Below, piece by piece: positions 17,389 to 25,604 of a DNA stretch of 64,000 bases. A program made the position numbers and the translations under genes. A model generated the notes under the pieces. The model had not been told where the DNA came from and did no database searches. It saw only the letters and a program-made list of their open reading frames with translations. This DNA comes from Sphingobacterium chuzhouense (GTDB lineage Bacteria; Bacteroidota; Bacteroidia; Sphingobacteriales; Sphingobacteriaceae), in contig NZ_JACNYL010000003.1 of NCBI RefSeq assembly GCF_014692525.1, positions 372,001 through 436,000 on the forward strand, given 5' to 3'. Each line of letters opens with the position of its first letter. Positions within the stretch are counted from its first letter, which is position 1.

Positions 17389-18231
17389 ATGAAAAAAATA
17401 ATGATGTGGACATTTTTACTTGCAATATTCGGCTGTAGTAATGCAAATCTGGAATCCACTAAAATATCATTAGAAGAAATTGAAGAGATGTTTTCCGACA
17501 TGGAAGCAAATGGCGTTTATACGGATACGACATTGCTTTGGGGTTATTTCTTTACTTCAAACAAAAAGGACGATTTCGAAAAGGTTGCCAACGAACTTAA
17601 AAACAAAGGATTTGAATTTGTGGATATTTTTCAGGCAGATGATAAGAGTTATTGGCTGCATTTGGAGCGAAAAGAAGTTCATAATGCCAAAAGTTTGTAT
17701 GAACTTGACGAGGAACTTTACGAAATAGCTGGCAAGTATAAAATCACTTATGATGGTTTTGATGTCGGTAATGTAGACGAGAACAGGCCACTTGAACGTG
17801 ATACTTATGTAGTTCCTGAGGAATTTAAAACCGTCGATCACCAGAAAGACAATTTTCCCTGCTTATTAGTCGGTAATACTGCATTTGACCGATTTCCGCA
17901 TAAAGAGGAATTTTGCCATTTCATTAAGGTAACAACACCGTATAACATGGATGAAGAATCTATGCTACCAGTGCAAGGAGAACTGGACGAGCTGGATAAA
18001 TTTGAGCTTTTTTTTGAAAACAATTTGACGCAGAAAAATATCAAAAACTATTTCGTCTTTCGTGATACCCATAAAGGAATCAGAAACTTTTATATAGTAA
18101 CCAATGATAAAGTAGGTGCAAAAGAAGTTATCGATAACCTAAGCCAATCGGGTGAGCAAAGACCGTTTGAATTTGAAATCTCAACGGACAAAGAATGGAG
18201 TTTATATAATGCGTTTAAAGGAAAAATATAA
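17389..18231 (+). CDS. Lipoprotein with RraB-like and DUF695 domains
   Basis: 280 residues. A signal peptide ending in a lipobox ('LLAIFGC', Cys 16) suggests membrane attachment. Residues about 45-125 match the RraB (ribonuclease E inhibitor B) fold ('LLWGYFFTSNKKDDFEKVAN', 'YKITYDGFDVG'). Residues about 145-275 match DUF695 ('PVQGELDELDKFELFFENNL', 'GIRNFYIVTNDKVGA', 'DKEWSLYNAF'). The RraB-DUF695 pairing is known from bacterial proteins often found near toxin/immunity genes; an export signal makes a ribonuclease role unlikely here. Part of its promoter and first codons recur, broken, at 27221-27385. Confidence 0.82.
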   Translation: MKKIMMWTFLLAIFGCSNANLESTKISLEEIEEMFSDMEANGVYTDTTLLWGYFFTSNKKDDFEKVANELKNKGFEFVDIFQADDKSYWLHLERKEVHNAKSLYELDEELYEIAGKYKITYDGFDVGNVDENRPLERDTYVVPEEFKTVDHQKDNFPCLLVGNTAFDRFPHKEEFCHFIKVTTPYNMDEESMLPVQGELDELDKFELFFENNLTQKNIKNYFVFRDTHKGIRNFYIVTNDKVGAKEVIDNLSQSGEQRPFEFEISTDKEWSLYNAFKGKI

Positions 18232-18328
18232 TGATGCGTCTTGGCATTATGGCGGGAATTATCTCCCAACTTTACCTGAGGAAAACTGAGCAACGCATTC
18301 TCTGTGAAATAACTAAAGCAACTGACTA

Positions 18329-19002
18329 ATGAAAACAGATGACAAACTCGAAAACATCGACTCTGAAGATATTGATGATCTGCTGATTGAGATTGAAAAA
18401 TCATTCGAAATTTCGTTTGCAGATGCAGAGCTGTCTTCCATTACGACCTTCGGACAGCTATGTGACTTGGTTATGGAGAAAATTAAACTGGAAAACGTTG
18501 ACAGTTGTACCACACAGCAAGCATTTTACAAACTCCGTAACGCAATCTCCATTACGTTACAGATAGATCATAAATCGATATCGACAGACCTTCCATTAAC
18601 AGTAATCTTACCCCATAAGGAGAGGCGACATAGGACTAAGAAGCTTGAAAGACACTTGCGGATTAAATTAAATATACTGAGCCCTCCTGATTGGTTGATC
18701 ACGACACTTGGGATGCATTGTTTGCTTCCGCAGGCTGGCTATTTGTGGATACCTTTGTAGGGGTCTTGGGTATTTTGCTTACATGTTCGGGATTCTGGTT
18801 TGCTCAAAAAGTAGGAAAAGAACTCCGTGTAGAAACGGTTGGGGAACTTGCGGAAAAAATAACCAGGGAAAACTATGTTAAATCACGTAGGAATCCGAAG
18901 ACTTATAATAAAAATGAAATAGTCGATCTCCTGACAGATATTTTTAGCGAGAACTTCGGACTGGACAAAAGTAAGTTGACAAGAGAGGCAAGACTTTTCT
19001 GA
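18329..19002 (+). pseudogene. Acyl-carrier-protein-like membrane protein, frameshifted copy
   Basis: Paralogue of the gene at 10378-11052, very similar in DNA and protein throughout ('DIDDLLIEIEKSFEISFADA', 'ITTFGQLCDLVMEKI', 'DKSKLTREARLF'). Compared with that copy one base is missing near 18712, which breaks the frame in the first membrane helix: frame one runs 18329-18760 and the rest reads from 18691 to 19002. Both frames keep good coding sequence, so the break is recent, or a sequencing error. Confidence 0.75.
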
Positions 19003-19098
19003 ATATATGGATATTAAAAGAACAGTTTTCCAGCTGTAAAAGCAACAATCAAATAAACGTTGTTTCAATTGAGCGGCATGTATTAATTTTAAATCGTC

Positions 19099-19740
19099 AT
19101 GAAAAAGGCTTACATTTTTAGTGGCTTAGGTGTCGACAAAAGAGTTTTTCAAAAAATAGATTTCGGAATCTTAGATATCGAATTCATAGATTGGATTGAA
19201 CCTCGAAAGGATGAAAGAATTGAGCATTATGCGAAAAGGATTTCAAAGAAAATAAATGCTGAAAACCCGATTTTAATTGGTCTTTCTTTCGGCGGTATTA
19301 TTGCTGTCGAAATTGCAAAAACGATAGCAATTGACAAGCTAATTTTAATTGCTTCGACCAAGACTAGAAAAGAAATACCAATGCTGTATAGGATTTTGGG
19401 GAAACTAAAGATACATAACTTTATACCCGCACCTTTTCTTAAAAGCGCTAATTATATTTCTAATTGGTTCTTTGGAGCTCAGACACCGAGCGACAAAATA
19501 TTATTAAAACAGATCTTAGAGGAAACTGATAATAAGTTCCTTTACTGGGCTATAGACAAAGTAGTAACTTGGGAGAACCTGCAAATACCCCTAAATTATG
19601 TTCATATACATGGTCTCAATGACAGAATTCTACCTATTAAAAACATAAAAACGGATTATAAAATTCAGGGTGGTGGTCATTTTATGACGGTAAATAAATC
19701 AGAAGAAATAAGTAAATTGCTCAAGAAGATCATTGGTTAA
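19099..19740 (+). CDS. Alpha/beta hydrolase
   Basis: 213 residues. The nucleophile elbow 'IGLSFGGIIAVEIAKT' gives the catalytic Ser; 'HIHGLNDRILPI' supplies the acid Asp, and 'GGGHFMTV' the His. The first strand 'AYIFSGLGVDKRVF' carries the oxyanion region. No signal peptide, so cytoplasmic. Substrate unknown. It stands between the frameshifted ACP-like gene and a helicase remnant, in the decayed region, but looks intact. Confidence 0.82.
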   Translation: MKKAYIFSGLGVDKRVFQKIDFGILDIEFIDWIEPRKDERIEHYAKRISKKINAENPILIGLSFGGIIAVEIAKTIAIDKLILIASTKTRKEIPMLYRILGKLKIHNFIPAPFLKSANYISNWFFGAQTPSDKILLKQILEETDNKFLYWAIDKVVTWENLQIPLNYVHIHGLNDRILPIKNIKTDYKIQGGGHFMTVNKSEEISKLLKKIIG

Positions 19741-19741
19741 T

Positions 19742-20511
19742 AGTTCAGTAAACTGCATTAGTTTCGATTTCATAAAGTAGACATAACAAGCTTTCATACC
19801 ACGACCGAGTAATACCCGGTACGTATTCTTCACCAACTGCACAAAATTCTCGCTTCCCTTCACCTGTCCATCGTGCGAGTTTTCAGAGAATCCCTCCCAT
19901 TCGCCGGTATCCGGGTTATACTTAAGATCGTTACCAAAAATGACTCCCGCATAGTCAAACTCAAATCCCTGTGCCGTATACACACAGCCTACCTGATCGA
20001 TACTGCCTCATCATAAGCCCAGTATTGTGATTTGGGAATACCGCGGCGCATACCTTTGGTGTTCTCGTCCGCATTCCAAGGCCGTATATAATCACCCACG
20101 ACAACATCTTTGTGCAATTCCCCATCGGCATCTGCTTCCTTCGTCCAAGGCCAGCAGAAACCTGCCATCACCCGGCCGGTATAACCTTCTGCAACTTTAT
20201 CACGGATGGCCTGCTCCAATGCATGCGGGCTGTCCATGATACGGAACTCGAAGGCATCTTCCTGCCACCACTCTGTAGTGGCGGTCTGCCGGATATGCAG
20301 GGTATGATCGATCCACTCGGTGTATTTCTCTGACCCACCGTTGCGAAACTGCGATTCCAGATTGTACTCGTAAACGGTACAGCCCATCTGTTCGGCCCGC
20401 ATACGGATAAAGCTGGATGAGCCGATTTCGCCTTTTCGCACGGCTTGATAATCGTCGATAAAGAAAACGCATATGCGGCCTGCGTGAGCTAGCTTACCGC
20501 CATATTGCCCA
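19742..20511 (-). pseudogene. C-terminal half of a DUF2075-type helicase (copy 2)
   Basis: Two minus-strand frames make one protein piece: 'GRICVFFIDDYQAVRKGEIG', 'EYNLESQFRNGGSEKYTEWI', 'MAGFCWPWTKEADADG' run to about 19989, then after a frameshift 'YTAQGFEFDYAGVIFGND' and 'FVQLVKNTYRVLLGRGMKAC' continue. The N-terminal ATPase half is missing and the C-terminus ends early after 'YVYFM'. This is the same family as the piece at 9494-9965. Helicases of this kind occur in phage-defence islands. Confidence 0.82.
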
Positions 20512-20523
20512 ACTTTTGCCCCA

Positions 20524-21354
20524 CTATTGCCCCACTATCTTATAGAAAATACTTGAACCGGAAGTACCAGTTTTGATTAGAATTTTGAATTTACTAGACA
20601 ACTCTGTTAATTCAGTCGTCGCTGTTCTTTTGGATATACTATTCAACGTCTGATAGTCACTATTCGTGATTTTCCCTTCTTTAGCAAACAACACCGCTTT
20701 CACTTGCCGGCCGTTCAATCCAAGAGACTCAAGATACTCCGTGTTATAAATATCCTTCTTGAATATAACCCAAAAATCCGATCCCTCCACAACATAACTT
20801 GGCTCGGGAAGACCACCAGCTAAACACAATTCCGTCATTTTGCTGATACCACGTCCCCAAGACTCCACATAACCACTACGGAAAAAAGAGTTGGCTATAT
20901 CCGGATTATATGGCCGGGACGAATGGCTTTTTAATAAATTACCCACCGTCCAGTTTTCCGGGAGATGCCCTTCATTCCAAATCATAAGCTTATCAGGATA
21001 TACTCGAATCTGAATCGGGGTTGATCCCGAATAATCTTTATGTGCGATGGCATTTAACAAGGCCTCCCGAACAACCTCCTTGGGGTATTCATATGTTTCA
21101 TTACGATGGATCCCATCGTAACTGATAATCGCCTTAATATATTTGGTGAACAATAGATCGATAGTCCCTTCAACCTGTTCAAACAAATTTCCATGAACTT
21201 CATCCTGAAATATGAGGTCTGCTTCCCGCTCAAAATACCCAATCTTCGCATAAGCTCCCGTTATATCTAGCTTGTGGCAAATCTGGTGGGCATTAAGGAA
21301 GATTATCAAATTATGGGACATAATTACGACATTTATACAATGAGCATGTCGCAA
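20524..21354 (-). pseudogene. N-terminally truncated AlbA/RecG-like ATP-binding protein
   Basis: The 276-residue ORF matches the C-terminal half of COG2865-type proteins from about residue 33 ('ITGAYAKIGYFEREADLIFQ', 'YPKEVVREALLNAIAHKDYS', 'RSGYVESWGRGISKM'): the GHKL-like ATPase lobe. The N-terminal AlbA_2 domain is absent. Its first 30 codons overlap the opposite-strand gene at 21313 and do not look like the family, so the junction is near 21262. A C-terminal winged helix remains. It may still be expressed but is not full length. Confidence 0.7.
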
Positions 21355-22266
21355 GAAATATGGGAAGAATTTATTAAAAAGTACCCACAGGCAAATAGTG
21401 GTAAACTATCTATCGAGCAGATCAATGTCCTGATGGCTGAATATATAGAGAAACGCAATGCGTCAGCAGTCGATGATTTTGATGGACTCACCCCACACCA
21501 AATGCATCTCCTACTCCACTACCCCTTAGCTGAGGATAGCCCATTGAAATGGGTAGCTCCTCATTATGAAAGCGATTTGGCTGCAATCCCGTTATTGGCA
21601 TTATCCGACATGCTGCTAGCAGAAATACAGAAAGCGGGCGAGCTCAGACTCACCGCGAAAGGTAATCTTCCGGTAGCGGTGTGCACATTGTTGGTGAAGA
21701 AAAATTTAATTGACTGGAAGTACATGAAATACGTGAAAATACTTTCGGAGGATAATATTCCATATATATGGCCAATCAAGGAGTACCTCACTACGGAAGG
21801 CTTGATCAAGAAACGTAATAACAAGCTGTTTGTGACAAAAAAGGGTGAAAAGTACCCGAAACTTGCTCACAGCGAGAGACTACAGCAACTACTTTCCTTT
21901 TTTACTGCTCGGTTTAATTGGCAGAATCTTTACGGCATAGAAGATGACGGAGAAATTGGTTCCATGGGATGGGCGTTTTCGCTCTATCTGTTCAGGAAAT
22001 ATGGTCACGAAACGAAAAACGCCCAATTCTATGCGGATAAATGGATTCGTGCATTTCATACACAATACTGGACTGAACGGAATAATCCCGCTTACAATGC
22101 GATCATATCCGATATTAGATCTGCGTATGAACACCGATTTTTCGGATGCTTTGCCAAGTGGTTCGGTTTTGTGAAGGTTGAAGAAATTCAAATTCCGAAA
22201 CAGGTTATATCGCTGATGGAAGTAAAGAAGTCTGAAACGCTGGACAAGTGCTTTGGAATGAGATAG
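21313..22266 (+). CDS. Uncharacterised protein, 317 aa, of which a fragment recurs at 35825
   Basis: Start taken at the ATG of 'MGHNYDIYTMSMSQEIWEEF'; a GTG at 21274 would lengthen it into the overlapping gene. Soluble protein with conserved-looking blocks 'DGLTPHQMHLLLHYPLAEDS', 'LRLTAKGNLPVAVCTLLV', 'FVTKKGEKY' and 'AFHTQYWTERNNPAYNAI'. The middle reads like a winged helix. I do not recognise the family. A 111-bp piece covering the 'FNWQNLYGIEDD' region is duplicated at 35825-35935. Confidence 0.65.
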   Translation: MGHNYDIYTMSMSQEIWEEFIKKYPQANSGKLSIEQINVLMAEYIEKRNASAVDDFDGLTPHQMHLLLHYPLAEDSPLKWVAPHYESDLAAIPLLALSDMLLAEIQKAGELRLTAKGNLPVAVCTLLVKKNLIDWKYMKYVKILSEDNIPYIWPIKEYLTTEGLIKKRNNKLFVTKKGEKYPKLAHSERLQQLLSFFTARFNWQNLYGIEDDGEIGSMGWAFSLYLFRKYGHETKNAQFYADKWIRAFHTQYWTERNNPAYNAIISDIRSAYEHRFFGCFAKWFGFVKVEEIQIPKQVISLMEVKKSETLDKCFGMR

Positions 22267-22356
22267 GACATAACACATATTGGCCGACGCTCTTAGCAAG
22301 TTATAGGGCGGTATGAGGACCATTAGCAGTGGGCTGTTTTTTTTATGTCTTCAAAA

Positions 22357-22890
22357 TCATTCCGACAAACTTTTAAACGCCCTGTTCAGACTTCTTACAG
22401 TAACACCAAGATACGAAGCCATATCTTCTTTTGACATAGCTATTTCCTGTTTGGATTGCAGTTCCAAAAGTTTGCCCAAGCTATGCTCTATGGTGTACAA
22501 TTGTTGGTATGATGCCCGACTTGCTGTATTGATAATACGTTCTGCAAAAACATCTAACAGCAGGTTGTTCAGTTTAAGGTCGTTTTTGATAAGTTCCCCA
22601 AAATAGTCGGGAGTAATAGCATAGACCGTTACATCTGTCATTGCTTCGATATTGCACAGACAAACGATCTTTCGGATAAACTCAATTTCGCCCACTATTT
22701 CGCCTTTTCCTAAAAATTCAAGTATATATTCCTTGTCGTTGTCTTCCGTAAAAAAGCATTTGGTAATGCCTTCTTTTATGAGCATTACTTTCGTTGCTTT
22801 TTCATTTTGAAAAAATAACTTTTGCCCTTTGGCGTATTGCTTTACGATGATATTCTCCTTACGTTCCTGTTGCTCGTAAAGTTCCTGCAC
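22357..22890 (-). CDS. Crp/Fnr-family transcriptional regulator
   Basis: 177 residues. A cyclic-nucleotide-binding-like beta roll ('KGQKLFFQNEKATKVMLIKE', 'FLGKGEIVGEIEFI') is followed by a dimer helix and a C-terminal helix-turn-helix ('SKEDMASYLGVTVRSLNRAF'). The first in-frame start is a GTG at 22890, but reading upstream gives a natural extension ('EYILRTNQSFLGYV') with no Met before a stop, so the annotated N-terminus is uncertain. It diverges from the HAD hydrolase/CAT-like gene pair and may regulate them. Confidence 0.85.
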   Translation of the reverse strand: MQELYEQQERKENIIVKQYAKGQKLFFQNEKATKVMLIKEGITKCFFTEDNDKEYILEFLGKGEIVGEIEFIRKIVCLCNIEAMTDVTVYAITPDYFGELIKNDLKLNNLLLDVFAERIINTASRASYQQLYTIEHSLGKLLELQSKQEIAMSKEDMASYLGVTVRSLNRAFKSLSE

Positions 22891-23000
22891 ATACCCTAAA
22901 AATGATTGGTTTGTTCGTAATATATATTCGGGACAAATGTCCTTTTTTTAGATTTTTCCTTTGTTGAATTTTGCCTTTTTATAAATACAAAACTAAAGAA

Positions 23001-23690
23001 ATGAAAGACAGCATAAAAACAATAGCGTTTGATGCAGACGATACTTTATGGGTAAACGAGCCTTATTTTCAGGAAGCAGAAAAACAATTCTGTACATTAC
23101 TTGAAAATTACCTGCCCCAACATTCGGTATCGCAGGAACTGTTTAAAACCGAAATGAAAAACCTGCACCTGTACGGCTACGGAGTGAAAGGTTTTGTATT
23201 GTGTATGGTTGAAACCGCAAGCAGGATTTCCAACCGTACCGCTTCGTTGGAGCTGATTGACAAAATCATAGCCATAGGACAGGAACTTTTGCAAAAGCCT
23301 ATCGAATTATTGCAAGGCGTGCCCGAAACTTTGGAACAGTTGAAAGGCAGATTCAGGTTGATTGTAGCCACCAAAGGCGATTTATTAGACCAGGGACGGA
23401 AGCTAAGAAATTCGGGATTGGAAAGCTATTTTCATCATATCGAAATAATGAGCGATAAGAAAGTAAGCGATTATCAAAAGCTGTTAAAACATTTGGAATG
23501 CAAACCCGAAAATTTCCTAATGTTGGGCAATTCCATTAAATCGGACATACTGCCTGTTTTGGAGTTGGGCGGATATGGCGGACACATTCCGTACCACGTA
23601 ACGTGGACACACGAGCAACACGAATACAATCTGAAACACGATAATTTTATGGAACTAAAAAGCATTGACAGCATTCTAAATTATTTATAG
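23001..23690 (+). CDS. HAD-family hydrolase
   Basis: 229 residues from the ATG at 23001. HAD motif I is 'IAFDADDTLWVNE' (DxD), motif II lies in 'RLIVATKGD', motif III is the Lys in 'MSDKKVSDYQKLL' and motif IV is 'FLMLGNSIKSDILPVLELGG'. A helical cap lies between I and II. These enzymes are phosphatases for small molecules. It is 2 bp before the CAT-like gene, so the two form an operon. Codon choice of this pair looks different from neighbours, which suggests arrival by transfer. Confidence 0.9.
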   Translation: MKDSIKTIAFDADDTLWVNEPYFQEAEKQFCTLLENYLPQHSVSQELFKTEMKNLHLYGYGVKGFVLCMVETASRISNRTASLELIDKIIAIGQELLQKPIELLQGVPETLEQLKGRFRLIVATKGDLLDQGRKLRNSGLESYFHHIEIMSDKKVSDYQKLLKHLECKPENFLMLGNSIKSDILPVLELGGYGGHIPYHVTWTHEQHEYNLKHDNFMELKSIDSILNYL

Positions 23691-23692
23691 AA

Positions 23693-24319
23693 ATGAAAAC
23701 ATTGATAGACATTGAACAATGGAACAGGAAAGAGCATTTTCTATTCTTTTCCCAATTTGAAGAACCGTTTTTTGGGGTTACGGTAAACATAGACTGCACA
23801 CAAGCGTACAAAACAGCCAAGCAGAAAGGCAATTCATTTTTTCTGTATTATTTATTCAGAGCGTTGAAAACAGCCAATGAAATAGAAAATTTTCGATACA
23901 GGATTATCGACAAACAACTTTATCTTTTTGACCGTATAAACGCTTCGCCTACTATCAACCGACCAAACGGCACTTTTGGTTTTGCCTATATGGATTACTA
24001 CCAAGACGAAAACGATTTTTATGCAGGAGCGTTAAAAGAGATTGAACGAGTACAGCAGTCCAATGATTTAATACCTGCGGTTTCGGGCGAAAGTGTTATC
24101 CATTTTTCGGCTATTCCGTGGATAGACTTTACAGCCCTTTCCCACGCCCGATGTTTTTCCTATCCCGACAGTTCGCCAAAAATTTCTTTTGGAAAAGTAA
24201 TCGAGAATAACGGACGAAAAACAATGCCTGTTTGCGTTCACGGACATCACGGACTAATGGATGGCTATCACGTAGGGCTTTTTGTGGATAGGTTTCAGGA
24301 ACTGATGAATGAAGAATAA
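23693..24319 (+). CDS. CAT-like acyltransferase (chloramphenicol acetyltransferase family)
   Basis: 208 residues. The catalytic motif 'VHGHHGLMDGYHVGLFVDRF' has the HHxxxDGxH signature of CatA-type trimers. Other family blocks are 'QWNRKEHFLFFSQFEEPFFG', 'FFLYYLFRALKTANE' and 'PWIDFTALSHARC'. Chloramphenicol acetyltransferases inactivate the drug with acetyl-CoA; whether this member acts on chloramphenicol cannot be told from sequence. It overlaps no gene, follows the HAD gene by 2 bp, and is followed 12 bp later by an RteC remnant of a conjugative transposon. Confidence 0.88.
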   Translation: MKTLIDIEQWNRKEHFLFFSQFEEPFFGVTVNIDCTQAYKTAKQKGNSFFLYYLFRALKTANEIENFRYRIIDKQLYLFDRINASPTINRPNGTFGFAYMDYYQDENDFYAGALKEIERVQQSNDLIPAVSGESVIHFSAIPWIDFTALSHARCFSYPDSSPKISFGKVIENNGRKTMPVCVHGHHGLMDGYHVGLFVDRFQELMNEE

Positions 24320-24331
24320 ATCGGTTAATAT

Positions 24332-24567
24332 ATGCAAAAATTCTACACCGAAGTACTGAACAGATTAGAAACGGCAATCCACGAATTGGAGATTGAACCG
24401 ATAGCCTTTTATAGCAGACAGAAGCCATTATTCTACTATTACGCAAAGCCTGTCCGAAATAAAAGAATATGTGCTACAAACAGGGTTCAGCGACGAATAC
24501 GAAGAAATCCGTTTTTTCAAACACCAGAACCTACTATTGCAAAGCTCATTTTTAGATAGCTATCTGT
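24332..24567 (+). pseudogene. rteC: Remnant of rteC (conjugative-transposon excision regulator)
   Basis: The ORF begins 'MQKFYTEVLNRLETAIHELE', the normal RteC N-terminus. After about 28 codons the frame shifts and continues 'TITQSLSEIKEYVLQTGFSD' and 'EYEEIRFFKHQ', then ends. RteC controls excision of CTnDOT-like elements of Bacteroidota. It marks the site of a lost conjugative transposon that probably brought in the regulator, HAD and CAT-like genes just upstream. Confidence 0.75.
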
Positions 24568-24584
24568 AAAAAGCCGTTCCGTCT

Positions 24585-24757
24585 ACGTGAAGAAGTTCGT
24601 CGGAATATCGAAAAGTTTCCAGAACACTTCATGTATGAGCTCACGGAGGAAGAAGTTGAAATCATGGTATCACAAAATGTGATACCTTCACGTCAACATT
24701 ATGGGCGAAACTGGAGGTCAATAGAAATTCATCGAAAACTTCTTTCACCAAATTGAA
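24585..24757 (+). pseudogene. Remnant of an ORF6N-domain gene
   Basis: The plus strand encodes 'EEVRRNIEKFPEHFMYELTE' and 'EEVEIMVSQNVIPSRQHYG' without a start codon. This is the ORF6N domain, a DNA-binding module of phage antirepressor-like proteins. The normal N-terminal part and C-terminus are gone. Confidence 0.65.
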
Positions 24758-24793
24758 CATAATTATTGAGTTTAGTCTGTATCACCGAAAAAT

Positions 24794-24820
24794 AAAGGGA
24801 TACCAAAACGGTATCCCTTT
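24794..24820 (+). terminator. Intrinsic terminator-like hairpin
   Basis: Perfect 11-bp stem: AAAGGGATACC (24794-24804) and GGTATCCCTTT (24810-24820) with a 5-base loop, ending in TTTAAT. It follows the CAT/RteC/ORF6N block and precedes the Abi-like gene by about 90 bp. Confidence 0.75.
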
Positions 24821-24909
24821 AATCTCCTACTTAGTTACGTTTCATTGCTGAAAGAGGCTTTACCAAGTCTTACGTTACAAACGTACCAAATATTAAACCA
24901 ATTACCAAA

Positions 24910-25494
24910 ATGAAGATTGATCTTAGACATAAATATTTATCTAGACCGCGATACAATAGGTATCTTCAAGCAACACAATCCGATATATCTCGAGCAAAGC
25001 GTCTATATAACGCCAATATACGTCTAGCACGGGCTTTTCATCCGTTACTTATGTCACACCCTTTGCTCTCTAATTCCAGATACTTCTTAAAGGAATCTAT
25101 CTCTAATACGGAACGAAAGCTTCGTCGGAGAAAAATTGCCATCACAAGCGGTAAACTTTTGGCTGATCAAACATTCGGTTTTTGGACAGCCCTCTTTCTT
25201 GGACATCACTATTCATTGCTGAACGGATGTCCAATACATGTCTTTCCTCATAAGCCGTCGTCTGAAAACCGTGCAAGCATCTATACCAAATTAGAAAAAA
25301 TAAAAGAGTTCAGGAATAGAATAAATCACTGTGAACCGATTTGTTTCAACGGCAACCATATCGATTGTTTGGATGCAGACGATATATACAAAACATTATA
25401 CGATTTAATTGCGTGGTTAGATCCACAGTTAACTCCATTCTTTTCCGACATCGACAATGTGCCAAGCAAAATAAAGCTGATCAAGAGGATTTGA
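24910..25494 (+). CDS. Abi-like HEPN-type protein
   Basis: 194 residues. The block 'QTFGFWTALFLGHHYSLL' followed by 'KIKEFRNRINHCEPICF' matches the Abi-like family; 'RNRINH' is an Rx4H motif, the catalytic signature of HEPN ribonucleases. Such proteins act in abortive phage defence by cutting RNA. No partner antitoxin is evident beside it. It stands alone between a terminator-like hairpin and the beta-lactamase. Enzyme activity is inferred from the motif only. Confidence 0.75.
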   Translation: MKIDLRHKYLSRPRYNRYLQATQSDISRAKRLYNANIRLARAFHPLLMSHPLLSNSRYFLKESISNTERKLRRRKIAITSGKLLADQTFGFWTALFLGHHYSLLNGCPIHVFPHKPSSENRASIYTKLEKIKEFRNRINHCEPICFNGNHIDCLDADDIYKTLYDLIAWLDPQLTPFFSDIDNVPSKIKLIKRI

Positions 25495-25604
25495 AAATTA
25501 ACGGAAGGTCATTACAAAATGAACTGAAAAGGCACCCGAATGTTCAAATCTCGTTCTTGTCCATAGCAGTGTGACTTTTTTTGAAAGCAATATGAGAATC
25601 GATG

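Noticed and set aside
24332..24567. Intact conjugative transposon
   Set aside because: Only an rteC remnant is present; no integrase, mobilisation or transfer genes are seen.
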